A DNA stretch of 64,000 nucleotides from Hyphomicrobiales bacterium. GTDB lineage: Bacteria > Pseudomonadota > Alphaproteobacteria > Rhizobiales > Rhizobiaceae. Positions 45,817 through 55,379 of this stretch are shown one piece after another (position 1 is the stretch's first letter; each line of letters begins with the position of its first letter). Position numbers and translations under genes: made by a program. The notes below the pieces were generated by a model that was given only the letters and a program-made list of their open reading frames with translations, searched no databases and had not been told where the DNA came from. The stretch is taken from positions 186,001 through 250,000 of the forward strand of contig UBJR01000005.1 of assembly GCA_900465675.1 (NCBI GenBank), read 5' to 3'.

Positions 45817-46416
45817 ATGTTCGTCCTGAAAGACCAGATCGCCACCGAGCAGGTGGTCAAGAAGAGCCGGTTTCGCGCTGTCGCCATTCCTGTCGATAGC
45901 GAAGCCGCCGTCAAGGCTGCACTCACCGAACATTCCGATCCCTCGGCAAACCACAATTGCTACGCCTGGCGGATCGGCAACGTCTATCGCTTCAGCGACG
46001 ACGGCGAGCCCTCGGGCACCGCCGGAAAGCCGATCTTCCAGGTGATGGAAGGGCGCCAGCTCGACAGGACGCTCGTCATCGTCACCCGCTGGTTCGGCGG
46101 CGTGCTGCTTGGCGCCGGCGGTCTGGTGCGCGCCTATGGCGGCACGGCCGCAGCCTGCCTCAGAGAAGCGGCGTTGGAAGAGACAATTCCTGCCGTCACC
46201 GGCACCGTGCACCTGAATTTCCAGGAATTGGAGATGGTTCGCTCGAAACTGACGTCGCAGGTCATGGCGCGGATTACAGGCGAGCAGTTCGATCACGAGG
46301 GATGCCTGCTGCTACTCGAAATCCCAGAAATACACGCCGCCGAAGCCATCCTGCTGGTCACCAATCTGACCCGCGGCCGCGCAGTCCTGAAGCTCGACGA
46401 CGGCGGCCAGGCTTAG
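45817..46416 (+). CDS. YigZ/IMPACT family protein (UPF0029)
   Basis: 199 residues. The KKSRFRA opening, HNCYAWRIG, FSDDGEPSGTAGKPI and TRWFGGVLLGAGGLVRAYG signatures are unmistakable for the YigZ/IMPACT family. Members bind ribosome-associated factors or act on nucleotides; the bacterial role is unclear. It is divergent from nadQ with a 145-base intergenic region. Confidence 0.9.
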   Translation: MFVLKDQIATEQVVKKSRFRAVAIPVDSEAAVKAALTEHSDPSANHNCYAWRIGNVYRFSDDGEPSGTAGKPIFQVMEGRQLDRTLVIVTRWFGGVLLGAGGLVRAYGGTAAACLREAALEETIPAVTGTVHLNFQELEMVRSKLTSQVMARITGEQFDHEGCLLLLEIPEIHAAEAILLVTNLTRGRAVLKLDDGGQA

Positions 46417-46434
46417 CTTGCGCGGCAGCAGCCG

Positions 46435-47562
46435 TCACAGGTTTCTGGCGATCACCATCTTCTGCACGTCGCTGGTCCCCTCGTAGATCTGGCAGATGCG
46501 GACATCGCGATAGATCCGCTCGACCGGATAGTCGGACATATAGCCATAGCCACCATGGATCTGCAGCGCCGCGGAGCAGACGCTCTCAGCCATCTCGGAT
46601 GCAAAGAGCTTGGCCATCGACGCTTCGGAGAGACAGGGCTCGCCGGCTTCCTTGAGCGCTGCGGCATGCAGCACCAGCTGACGCGCCGCTTCGATCTTGG
46701 TCGCCATTTCCGCCAGCCGGAAGGCAATGGCCTGATGCTCGGCGATCGGCTTGCCAAAGGTGATGCGTTCGCGGGCATAGGCCTGTGCCGCTTCGAGCGC
46801 CGCGCGCGCCATGCCGACGGCCTGGGCGGCAATGCCGATCCGTCCGCCTTCGAGATTGGCAAGCGCGATCCGGTATCCCTCGCCTTCCTCACCCAGTCGC
46901 TGGTCCGCTGGTACCCGCATGCCGGTAAAGGCGATCTGGCAGGTATCGGAGGCATGCAGCCCGAGCTTTTCCTCGACGCGCACCACTTCGTATCCCGGCG
47001 TATCCGTCGGCACGATGAAGGCAGTGATGCCCTTCTTTCCCGCCGAAGGATCGGTGACCGCGAAGACGATGATCAGATTGCCATTCTTGCCTGAGGTGAT
47101 GAACTGCTTGGTGCCGTCGAGAACATAGAAGTCTCCATCGCGCACCGCCTTTGTTCTCAGGTTTGCGGCATCGGTGCCCGCCTGTGGCTCGGTCAGCGCG
47201 AATCCGCCGATCCATTCGCCCGATGCGAGCGTCGGCAGGAAGGCACGCTTCTGCGCATCGCTGCCAAACCGCAGGATCGGGACGCAGCCGACTGAACTGT
47301 GCACGCTTGTGATCGTCGAACAGGCGCCATCGGCGGCAGCGATTTCCTCGATCGCCAGCGCATAGGCCACCGCACCGGTATCCGAACCGCCATAGTCCTC
47401 GGAAACCAGCATGCCGAGCAGACCGAGCTCGCCCATCTCGCGCAGTTCATCACGAGGGAAAAGATGCTCCTTGTCGCGGCGGGCAGCGCCCGGCGCCAGC
47501 CGCTCCTGCGCGAAGGCACGCGCCATGTCGCGGATCTGGATCTGTGTCTCGTTGAGCAGCAT
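46435..47562 (-). CDS. Acyl-CoA dehydrogenase
   Basis: 375 residues, typical short-chain ACAD length. [28 protein letters not shown], the [20 protein letters not shown] signature and the terminal YEGTSDVQ are present. It introduces a double bond into an acyl-CoA using FAD. It lies 11 bases behind the thiolase gene, so the two form a small beta-oxidation-type unit (butyryl- or branched-chain CoA likely). Confidence 0.93.
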   Translation of the reverse strand: MLLNETQIQIRDMARAFAQERLAPGAARRDKEHLFPRDELREMGELGLLGMLVSEDYGGSDTGAVAYALAIEEIAAADGACSTITSVHSSVGCVPILRFGSDAQKRAFLPTLASGEWIGGFALTEPQAGTDAANLRTKAVRDGDFYVLDGTKQFITSGKNGNLIIVFAVTDPSAGKKGITAFIVPTDTPGYEVVRVEEKLGLHASDTCQIAFTGMRVPADQRLGEEGEGYRIALANLEGGRIGIAAQAVGMARAALEAAQAYARERITFGKPIAEHQAIAFRLAEMATKIEAARQLVLHAAALKEAGEPCLSEASMAKLFASEMAESVCSAALQIHGGYGYMSDYPVERIYRDVRICQIYEGTSDVQKMVIARNL

Positions 47563-47573
47563 GGGCTTCTCCC

Positions 47574-48761
47574 TCAGATCCGCTCGAAAGCCATGGCTGT
47601 CGCCTCGCCACCGCCGAGACAGAGAGAGGCCATGCCGCGCTTCAGATCGTGGCGCTGCATCGCTGCCAACAGCGTGACGATGATGCGCGCGCCGGAGGCG
47701 CCGATCGGATGACCGAGCGCGCAGGCGCCGCCATGGATATTGATCTTTTCAGCCGGCAATTCGAGATCGTGCATGGCCGCCATCGGCACGACGGCGAAGG
47801 CTTCGTTGATCTCGAAGAGATCGACGCTGGAGAGCGCCCAGCCGGTCCGCTCCGAAAGCTGTTGCAGCGCGCCGACAGGTGCGGTGGTAAACAGGCGCGG
47901 TGCCTGCGAATGCGTTGCGTGCCCCGCAATCACGGCAATCGGCGAAAGCCCGCGCCGTTCGGCTTCCGAGCGGCGCATCAGCAGCAATGCGGCGGCGCCA
48001 TCCGAGATCGAGGCCGAGCTTGCCGCGGTCACCGTTCCGTCGTCGCGAAAAGCGGGCTTCAGAGAGGGAATACGCGCCGGATCGGCCTTGCCCGGTTGTT
48101 CGTCGCGATGGACGTCGCGGCTCACCTTTCCTGACTTCACCTCCACCGTCACCGTCTCGGCATCGAAGAGCCCGCCATCGACGGCCCGCTTCGCCTTGTC
48201 GAGCGAGGAAACGGCGTAGGCGTCCTGCGCCGCGCGGGTGAATTGATAGGCCTCGGCACATTCCTCGGCAAAGGTGCCCATCGACCGGCCCTTGTCGTAG
48301 GCGTCCTCGAGCCCATCGAGAAACATGTGGTCGAGGATCGTGCCGTGCCCCATGCGATAGCCGCTTCTGGCGCGCTTCAGCAGATAGGGAGCATTGGTCA
48401 TGCTCTCCATGCCGCCCGCGATGACGACGCTCTGGCTCCCGGAGACAATCTCATCGTGGCCGATCATCGCCGCCTTCATGCCCGAGCCGCAGACCTTGTT
48501 GACAGTCACCGCGCCACAGGCATAGGGCAGACCGGCGCCAAGTGCGGCCTGACGCGCCGGCGCCTGCCCCTGCCCGGCAGGTAGCACACAGCCCATCAGC
48601 GCCTCGCCGATATCGTCTGGCTGTACGCCGCCGCGCGCGATCGCGGCACGGATGGCCGCCGAGCCAAGCTCGCTTGCACTGACATCCTTGAAGTCGCCCT
48701 GAAAGGCACCCATCGGCGTGCGCGCCATGCTGACGACGACGACCGGATCATCGGATTTCAT
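47574..48761 (-). CDS. Acetyl-CoA C-acyltransferase (thiolase)
   Basis: 395 residues from the ATG at 48761 with an AGGAG upstream; the frame is open to 48854 but that part is non-conserved. The acylated Cys (KVCGSGMKA), NEAFAVV and the second catalytic Cys ([16 protein letters not shown]) are present. It condenses or cleaves acetoacetyl-CoA-type substrates. It leads the acyl-CoA dehydrogenase gene. Confidence 0.93.
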   Translation of the reverse strand: MKSDDPVVVVSMARTPMGAFQGDFKDVSASELGSAAIRAAIARGGVQPDDIGEALMGCVLPAGQGQAPARQAALGAGLPYACGAVTVNKVCGSGMKAAMIGHDEIVSGSQSVVIAGGMESMTNAPYLLKRARSGYRMGHGTILDHMFLDGLEDAYDKGRSMGTFAEECAEAYQFTRAAQDAYAVSSLDKAKRAVDGGLFDAETVTVEVKSGKVSRDVHRDEQPGKADPARIPSLKPAFRDDGTVTAASSASISDGAAALLLMRRSEAERRGLSPIAVIAGHATHSQAPRLFTTAPVGALQQLSERTGWALSSVDLFEINEAFAVVPMAAMHDLELPAEKINIHGGACALGHPIGASGARIIVTLLAAMQRHDLKRGMASLCLGGGEATAMAFERI

Positions 48762-49009
48762 GAGAAGGGCTCCTCCCTGCCTGAACTCATGCATCACGCG
48801 CCGCCCGCCGGGCGGCGCTTCGTTCAACATATCGCTCTTCGAAACAAATGCCATTGCATCGTGCAGAGATGTCGCAAAAGAGCCAGCGGGTTCGCGTCTC
48901 GAATAGACAAGCCCCTTGGCGGATCGCTACATCTTATTGTCGTGGATCGACTGTAGTGCCGTTTCGGCCTGTACTAGATTCGGCGCACCAAGATTCAAGG
49001 GTTCAAGTG

Positions 49010-51571
49010 ATGGCGGAATTTCCAAGCAAGGCTAAAGTCGTAATCATCGGTCTCGGCGGCATCGTCGGCGCCTCGATCGCTCATCACCTGATCGAGCGCG
49101 GCTGGGACGACATTGTCGGCATCGACAAATCGGGGATCCCGACCGATATCGGATCGACGGCGCACGCCTCCGACTTCTGTTACACCACCAGCCACGACTA
49201 TCTCAGCGTCTGGACGACGCAGTATTCGATCGATTTCTACGAGAAGATGGGCCACTACGCCCGTATCGGCGGTCTGGAAGTTGCCCGCACTGGCGACGAC
49301 ACCTGGATGGAAGAGATCAAGCGCAAGCTGAGCTCCGCCAAGGCCTTCGGCACCAACGCCCGCTACGTCTCGCCCTCCGAGATCAAGGAAATGTTCCCGC
49401 TGATCGAGGAAGATCAGGTTCAGGGCGGCATGTTCGACCCCGATGCCGGCCTCGTCATCCCGCGCTCGCAGACGGTTGCCGGCAAGCTGGTCGATGCGGC
49501 CGAAAAGTCCGGCAAGCTGAAGATGTTCGGCAATACGCCGGCGAAGTCGCTGATCGTTGAAGGCGGCCGCATCAAGGGCGTTGTCACCCATCGCGGCACC
49601 ATCATGGCCGATCACGTCATCGTCTGCGCCGGCCTCTGGGGCCGCCTGATCGCAGAAATGGTCGGCGAAGACCTGCCGGTGATGCCGGTCGATCACCCGC
49701 TGACCTTTTTCGGCCCCTATAACGAATTCGAAGGCACCGGCAAGGAAATCGGCTTCCCGCTGCTGCGCGACCAGGGCAACTCCGCCTATATGCGCGACAC
49801 CGGCGACCCGGCGACCACCGAAGGCGGCCAGATCGAGTGGGGCTATTACGAGACCACCAATCCGCGCATGTGCCATCCGCGCGACCTGCTCGAAAAGCAC
49901 GAAGCACGCCTCTCGCCCTCGCAGCGCGACCTGGAAATGGAACAGATCATCGAGCCGCTCGAGCGCGCCATGGAACTGACGCCGATCCTGGGCGAACTCG
50001 GCTACAACGAAGGCCACTCCTTCAACGGTCTGCTACAGGTTTCGGCCGGCGGCGGCGCCTCCTGCGGCGAGAGCCAGAAGGTTCGCGGTCTTTGGTATTG
50101 CGTCGCCATCTGGGTCAAGGACGGCCCGGGCTACGGCAAGCTGATCGCCGACTGGATGACCGACGGCCGCACCGAGATCGACCACAACTCGATCGATTAC
50201 GCGCGCTTCTATCCGCATCAACTGACGGAAGAGTTCATCGAGGGACGCTGCTACGAAGCCGCCCAGAAGATCTACTTCCCGGCCGTTCATACCCGCGAAC
50301 CCTATGCATCCGGCCGCAACGCCAAGCGCTCACCCTTCTACGAGCGCGAAAAGGAACTCGGCGGCTACTTCATGGAGCTCGGCGGCTGGGAGCGCGCCCA
50401 TGGCTACGCCGCCAACGAACACCTCCTGGAAAAATACGCCGACCGCGTGCCGGTTCGCGAAAACGAATGGGACAACCGCCACTTCTGGCGCGTCTCGAAT
50501 GCCGAGCATCTGGCGATGAGCGAGGATTGCGGCATCGTCAATCTCAGCCATTTTCACATGGTCGACATCGAAGGGCCTGATCATGTCGAGCTCCTCGAAT
50601 GGCTCTGCGCCGCCAAGATCGGTGGCGACGCCAATATCGGCAAGGGCATCTACACCCACTTCCTCGACGACGAGGGCATGGTTCGCGCCGACTTCACCGT
50701 CATCCGCATGGCCGACCGCTGCCGTCTGATCAACGGCGCCGATGCCGGCCCGCGCGACTTCCACTACATGAAGCGCGTTGCGCAGGACCGCGGCCTCGAT
50801 GTCACCATCACCGACGTCGCGGAGAAGTACATCACCGTCGGCATCTGGGGCCCGAATGCCCGCGAGACGCTGAAGAAGGTGGTTGCCGATCCCTCGGGCC
50901 TCGATGCCGAAAACTTCGCCTTCGCCGCCATCAAGCCGATCGAAATCGCCGGCAAGACGGTGACCGCATTCCGCATCTCCTATGTCGGCGAACAGGGCTG
51001 GGAACTGCACATGAAATACGAGGACGGCCTCGCCGTCTGGGATGCCCTGCGCTCGACGGGCGTCATGGCCTTCGGCGTCGAAACCTATGCAAACTCACGC
51101 CGCATGGAAAAGAGCCTGCGCCTGCAGAATGCCGACCTTCTGACCCAGTACAACCTGATCGAAAGCGATCTGGCGCGTCCGAAGGTCAAGGAAGCCGATT
51201 TCCGCGGCAAGGCCAAGCACCTGGAATACAAGGCCCGCGAACACCAGCCGGCGATGCTCTGCACCCTTGTCATGACCGAAAATACCGACAAGTCGGGCGT
51301 CAAGCGCTATCCGGTCGGTTCCATGCCGGTCATGGATCCGGAAACCGGTGCCGTGCTGATCGACGAACTCGGCCGCCGCTCCTACACGACCTCGGTCGCC
51401 TTCGGCCCGACGATCGGCAAGAACATTGCGCTCGCCTACCTGCCCTGGGAATATTGCCAGGTCGGGCGCAAGCTGAATGTCGAATATTTCGCCGAAACCT
51501 ATCCGGTCGAAGTGGCTGGCGTCGGCTACAAGCCGCTCTACGACGCCGAAAATCTGAAGCCGCGCAGCTAA
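49010..51571 (+). CDS. FAD-dependent oxidoreductase / GcvT-fusion demethylase (dimethylglycine-dehydrogenase type)
   Basis: 853 residues from the ATG at 49010 (MAEFPSKAKVVIIGLGG). An N-terminal DAO-type FAD domain (about 1-370) contains the IGSTAHAS segment, whose His is the covalent flavin site in dimethylglycine oxidase. A GcvT/aminomethyltransferase half follows (about 430-850: GDANIGKGIYTHFLDDEG, YVGEQGWELH). Such two-domain enzymes oxidise an N-methyl group and pass the formaldehyde unit to tetrahydrofolate. The N-methylated substrate is unknown. It precedes the GntR gene and is followed by its own terminator. Confidence 0.88.
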   Translation: MAEFPSKAKVVIIGLGGIVGASIAHHLIERGWDDIVGIDKSGIPTDIGSTAHASDFCYTTSHDYLSVWTTQYSIDFYEKMGHYARIGGLEVARTGDDTWMEEIKRKLSSAKAFGTNARYVSPSEIKEMFPLIEEDQVQGGMFDPDAGLVIPRSQTVAGKLVDAAEKSGKLKMFGNTPAKSLIVEGGRIKGVVTHRGTIMADHVIVCAGLWGRLIAEMVGEDLPVMPVDHPLTFFGPYNEFEGTGKEIGFPLLRDQGNSAYMRDTGDPATTEGGQIEWGYYETTNPRMCHPRDLLEKHEARLSPSQRDLEMEQIIEPLERAMELTPILGELGYNEGHSFNGLLQVSAGGGASCGESQKVRGLWYCVAIWVKDGPGYGKLIADWMTDGRTEIDHNSIDYARFYPHQLTEEFIEGRCYEAAQKIYFPAVHTREPYASGRNAKRSPFYEREKELGGYFMELGGWERAHGYAANEHLLEKYADRVPVRENEWDNRHFWRVSNAEHLAMSEDCGIVNLSHFHMVDIEGPDHVELLEWLCAAKIGGDANIGKGIYTHFLDDEGMVRADFTVIRMADRCRLINGADAGPRDFHYMKRVAQDRGLDVTITDVAEKYITVGIWGPNARETLKKVVADPSGLDAENFAFAAIKPIEIAGKTVTAFRISYVGEQGWELHMKYEDGLAVWDALRSTGVMAFGVETYANSRRMEKSLRLQNADLLTQYNLIESDLARPKVKEADFRGKAKHLEYKAREHQPAMLCTLVMTENTDKSGVKRYPVGSMPVMDPETGAVLIDELGRRSYTTSVAFGPTIGKNIALAYLPWEYCQVGRKLNVEYFAETYPVEVAGVGYKPLYDAENLKPRS

Positions 51572-51600
51572 CAACGGCGCATTTTCAGGCAGACATCCGA

Positions 51601-51632
51601 ACCCGCCGTGTCTCATGACGCGGCGGGTTTTG
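51601..51632 (+). terminator. Rho-independent terminator
   Basis: ACCCGCCG (51601-51608) pairs with CGGCGGGT (51621-51628), followed by TTTTGCG, 30 bases past the FAD/GcvT gene. Confidence 0.75.
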
Positions 51633-51684
51633 CGTTTCGGCATCGGCCCGTTCAGCCGATTGCCGTATCCGTAGAGGCGCAGTA

Positions 51685-52416
51685 ATGTATACAGGAATCC
51701 GCAACCAGCAGGCCCTCATGTCTTCCAATTCCGATCGCGTCGAAACCGCCACTCTTGCGCTGCGCCGTGCCATCGTCGAACAGGCGCTGAAAGCCGGTAC
51801 CAAGCTGCCGGAAGATGAGATCGGCAGGCACTTTTCGATGAGCCGGACGCTGGTTCGTGCGGTGCTGGCGAAGCTGCAGACGCAGGGGCTTGTCGATACC
51901 TATCACAAGCGCACCGCGACCGTTGCCCAGCCCAGCCTTGAAGAGGCTCGCGATGTGTTTGCCGTGCGCCGGGCGCTCGAGCGCGAGGCGATGAAGGCGG
52001 TCATCAAGCGCTGGTCTCCGGCCATCGAGAAAGCGCTCAGAAGCCATGTGAGCGAGGAGGAAGAGGCGCATGCCAAGGGCGACGCCCGCCTTTCCACCCG
52101 GCTTGCTGGCGAATTTCACCTGAAGCTAGCCACGCTTTCCGGCAACGCTCTTCTCGAACGCTACCTGTTCGAACTCGTCTCGCGCTGTTCGCTGATCCTG
52201 GCGATGTACAGCCGCCCGCATTCCAGCGAATGCGCCATCAGCGAACATTCCGCCCTGATCGCCGCGCTGAAGACCGGCGATGCGACGGCCGCCGAACGCC
52301 TGATGGACGAGCATCTGATCTCGGTCGAGACCCGGGCGCTGATTGCGGACGAGAGCGACGACCGCCCGGATCTCGGCAGCATTCTCGCGCGCTACAGCGG
52401 CGATACCAGCCCTTAG
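51685..52416 (+). CDS. GntR-family (FCD) transcriptional regulator
   Basis: 243 residues if started at 51685 (AGAGG upstream) or 232 from the ATG at 51718. Winged helix (LPEDEIGRHFSMSRTLVRAVL, then GLVDTYHKRTATV) and FCD domain (EFHLKLATLSGN, SEHSALIAAL) are clear. A TGTATACA palindrome overlaps the first start codon, and two more copies follow the gene before the amidohydrolase operon. It probably represses itself and the catabolic operon 52600-56620. Confidence 0.9.
   Translation: MYTGIRNQQALMSSNSDRVETATLALRRAIVEQALKAGTKLPEDEIGRHFSMSRTLVRAVLAKLQTQGLVDTYHKRTATVAQPSLEEARDVFAVRRALEREAMKAVIKRWSPAIEKALRSHVSEEEEAHAKGDARLSTRLAGEFHLKLATLSGNALLERYLFELVSRCSLILAMYSRPHSSECAISEHSALIAALKTGDATAAERLMDEHLISVETRALIADESDDRPDLGSILARYSGDTSP
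51686..51693. promoter_or_regulatory. TGTATACA half of a GntR/FCD operator at the regulator start
   Basis: An 8-base perfect palindrome overlapping the GntR start codon; identical to the core of the 52437-52448 palindrome, so autoregulation is likely. Confidence 0.5.
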
Positions 52417-52436
52417 GCCACTGCCTATTTTGCAGT

Positions 52437-52469
52437 CATGTATACATGATTTTGCCTTTTCTGTAGACA
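52437..52469. promoter_or_regulatory. GntR/FCD operator pair upstream of the amidohydrolase operon
   Basis: CATGTATACATG (52437-52448) is a perfect 12-base palindrome; TGTAGACA (52462-52469) is a one-mismatch copy of its core 25 bases downstream, centre to centre about 23. Both lie in the 183-base gap before the ATG at 52600. TGTATACA cores are frequent targets of FCD-type regulators. Confidence 0.65.
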
Positions 52470-52599
52470 TGCTGTAGAGGCTGCATCCAGGACCTAATGC
52501 AGGCCACGCCCTGCGAAGCCGCGTCATTCGCATGCTCGCTGCATCTGGCACTCGGCTTGCAAGGAATGATGCGGCGCTCAAGATTCAAGGAAGAACGCG

Positions 52600-53799
52600 A
52601 TGGCTGATATCGAAACCGTCTTTACCAACGCCCGGCTGCCGGACGGTTCGCTGAAGAACATTGGCGTCGCCGCCGGCAGGATCGTTTCACTGGAGCCTGC
52701 CGGAAAGGCGGCCGGACCGGTGGAGGCTGTCGATCTCGAAGGCGCCCTCGTCGTGCCCGGCTTTGTCGAAGGCCATATCCATCTCGATACCAGCTTCTAT
52801 GGCGATGCCTGGATCCCGCACAAGCCCTGCACCAATGGCTTCGATGTCCACCAGCGTGTCGCCTTTCAGGCCGAAAACATGGCGCAGGCCGCGCCGATGG
52901 CGGAGCGGGCGCGCAACCAGCTCGATCTCTGCATCGCCAATGGCGCGACGGCGATGCGCAGCCATGTCATGGTCGATGGCTCGGTCGGCCTGAGGTCGCT
53001 GGAGACCATTCTGAAGGTTCGCGAGGAGTACCGCGATCTGATCGATATCCAGCTCGTCGCCTTCCCGCAGAGCGGCATCCTGAAAAGCCCTGGGACCCCC
53101 GAGCTGCTCGATGCCGCGATCGGCCTCGGCGCCGACCTGATCGGAGGCCTCGATCCGGCAAGCTTCGACCGCGACGTCACCGCCCACCTCGCCGTCGTCT
53201 TCGGCATTGCCGAGAAACGCGGCGTTGATATCGATATCCATCTGCATGACGCCGGCACGCTCGGACTTTTCACAATCGAGGAAATCTGCGCCCGCACGAG
53301 GGCGCTCGGCATGGGCGGCCACGTGACTGTCAGCCACGCTTATGGGCTCGGCGACCTGCAGCAGGACGCCGCGAACAAGGCTGCCGATCTGATTGCCGCA
53401 AGCGGCGTCTCGATCATGACCAATGCGCCGGGCAATCACAATTTTCCGCCGGTCGCGCTGCTGCGCAAGGCTGGCGTGACGGTTTTCAGCGGCAGCGACA
53501 ACATCCGCGACAGCTGGTGGCCCTATGGCGATGGCGACATGCTGCGCCGTGCCGAGATCATCGGTTACCGGTCCGGCTTCTACACCGACGACGAACTCGC
53601 CGCGGCCTTCGACGTCGTCACCGCAGCGGGTGCCAAGGCGCTCCGCCTTGAAGGCTACGGGCTTGAGATCGGCGCCAAAGCAGATTTCGTGACGTTGGAC
53701 ACGCCACACATACCGCAAGCCGTCGTTAGCGTGCCGAAGAACCGCAAGGTGTTCAAGGCGGGCCGGCTGGTGGCCCAGGGCGGGGCGGTGATCCGCTGA
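52600..53799 (+). CDS. Cytosine-deaminase-like amidohydrolase
   Basis: 399 residues. The metal-binding HIHLD near residue 59, VDIDIHLHD, TVSHAY and SGSDNIRDSWWPYGDGDML match the CodA-type deaminase subgroup. It should hydrolyse or deaminate a heterocyclic or substituted amide. First gene of an operon in which all three genes overlap by TGATG junctions. Confidence 0.85.
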   Translation: MADIETVFTNARLPDGSLKNIGVAAGRIVSLEPAGKAAGPVEAVDLEGALVVPGFVEGHIHLDTSFYGDAWIPHKPCTNGFDVHQRVAFQAENMAQAAPMAERARNQLDLCIANGATAMRSHVMVDGSVGLRSLETILKVREEYRDLIDIQLVAFPQSGILKSPGTPELLDAAIGLGADLIGGLDPASFDRDVTAHLAVVFGIAEKRGVDIDIHLHDAGTLGLFTIEEICARTRALGMGGHVTVSHAYGLGDLQQDAANKAADLIAASGVSIMTNAPGNHNFPPVALLRKAGVTVFSGSDNIRDSWWPYGDGDMLRRAEIIGYRSGFYTDDELAAAFDVVTAAGAKALRLEGYGLEIGAKADFVTLDTPHIPQAVVSVPKNRKVFKAGRLVAQGGAVIR

Positions 53800-55379
53800 T
53801 GTCAGCCGCCGGACGCCGCCAGAGCCAGAGCTTCAACGCCACATCGCAGACGGCGATGGTGACGGCACCGCACTGGCTTGCGGCGGAGGCGGGAGAAAAG
53901 GTTCTGAAGCGCGGCGGCAACGCGATCGAGGCGATCATCGCCGCAGGCGCTGCGCTGTCCGTCGTCTATCCGCATTTCTGCGGCCTTGGCGGCGATGCGA
54001 TCTGGATGATCGCCGACGCCTCGGGCAAGGCCACGACCTTTCTTGGCATCGGGCAGGCGGCCGAACATCTGCCGGCGCTGACCGATATGCCGCTCCGCGG
54101 TCCGTTGTCGGCGCTGACCAGCGCCTGCCTGGTCGACAGCTGGGGACACCTGCTCGCTCATTCGAATGCGGCATGGGGCGGGCACGAAACGCTTGCCGCG
54201 CTTCTGGACGATGCCATCGCGCTCGCCGAGAACGGCTTTCCGGTCAGCGCTTCACAGCGCTTCTGGCACCAATTCCGCAAGGGCGAACTGGCGTCGTGGC
54301 CCGGATTTTCGGCGCTCTTTGCTGATGACGGCATCCAGCGCCAACCGGCCCTGGCGGCAACGCTGCGCGCCATCGCAGAGAACGGTCCACGCGAGTTCTA
54401 TGAAGGCGCCCTCGCCCGCCGTATCGCCTTGGGCCTCGCCGAAGCGGGGTCGCCGGTAAGAGCCAGCGATCTCGCCAGGACCCGGACGATCGCCGGGGAG
54501 CCTCTGTCTCTCCCCTACCGCGGCCTGACGCTTCTCGCCCCGCCACCGCCGACGCAAGGTGTCACGACGCTCGGCATCATGGGCGTGCTTGGCGAGTTCG
54601 CGATGGCCGGCTTCGATTATCGGGAGGCCGGTTTCTATCATCATCTCGTCGAGGCGGTGAAACAGGCCTTCCTCGACCGGCCAGCGATTGCCGATCCGCT
54701 CTTCGCCGCCATCGACACGCAACGGCTGCTGGCGCCCGGGCGGCTGTCGGCAAAAGCCCGGACGATCAACCCCGGCCATGCGATGCCATGGCCGCACCCA
54801 TACAAGCATGGCGACACGGCGTTCCTGGCTGCCGTCGATGCCGAAGGGCGCAGCGTTTCGATGCTGCAGAGTATCTATTTCGATTGGGGAAGCGGCGTGG
54901 TTGCCGGTGACACCGGGATTCTCTGGCAGAACCGCGGTGCGGCTTTCAGCCTCGATCCGGCAAGCCCGAACCATGTGAGACCCGGCAAGCGGCCATTCTA
55001 TACGCTGAACCCCGGCATGGCGTTGAAAAATGGGCGCCCGCATCTGCTTTATGGCACGCAAGGCGCCGACGGCCAGCCGCAGACGTTGGCGCTGCTGCTT
55101 TCGCTGCTCATCGACCACGGGCTCGACCCGCTGGCTGCCCTGTCGCAGCCGCGCTTCCTGCTCGGGCGAACCTTCTCGGACACCAGGGACAGTCTGAAGA
55201 TCGAAGCCAATGCCGGCGCTTCGGTGCTGGAAGGCTTGGGGGCGTTCGGCCATCAGGTCAGCAGCATCGATGCCTTCAGCCAGCTCGGCGGCCAGGCCGG
55301 GATCATCTGCATCGGTGATGACAAGGCGATCACCGGCGCCCACGATCCGCGCAGCGATGGCGGGGCGATCGGTCTCTGA
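53799..55379 (+). CDS. Gamma-glutamyltransferase family protein
   Basis: 526 residues. The GGNAIEAIIAAGAALSVVYPH and GLGGDAIW segments and the self-processing threonine in HGDTAFLAAVD identify the Ntn-hydrolase GGT family. No clear signal peptide is present, so it may be cytoplasmic. Between two deaminase-like amidohydrolases and beside an N-demethylase, it may cleave a gamma-glutamyl amide; that is inference. Confidence 0.88.
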   Translation: MSAAGRRQSQSFNATSQTAMVTAPHWLAAEAGEKVLKRGGNAIEAIIAAGAALSVVYPHFCGLGGDAIWMIADASGKATTFLGIGQAAEHLPALTDMPLRGPLSALTSACLVDSWGHLLAHSNAAWGGHETLAALLDDAIALAENGFPVSASQRFWHQFRKGELASWPGFSALFADDGIQRQPALAATLRAIAENGPREFYEGALARRIALGLAEAGSPVRASDLARTRTIAGEPLSLPYRGLTLLAPPPPTQGVTTLGIMGVLGEFAMAGFDYREAGFYHHLVEAVKQAFLDRPAIADPLFAAIDTQRLLAPGRLSAKARTINPGHAMPWPHPYKHGDTAFLAAVDAEGRSVSMLQSIYFDWGSGVVAGDTGILWQNRGAAFSLDPASPNHVRPGKRPFYTLNPGMALKNGRPHLLYGTQGADGQPQTLALLLSLLIDHGLDPLAALSQPRFLLGRTFSDTRDSLKIEANAGASVLEGLGAFGHQVSSIDAFSQLGGQAGIICIGDDKAITGAHDPRSDGGAIGL

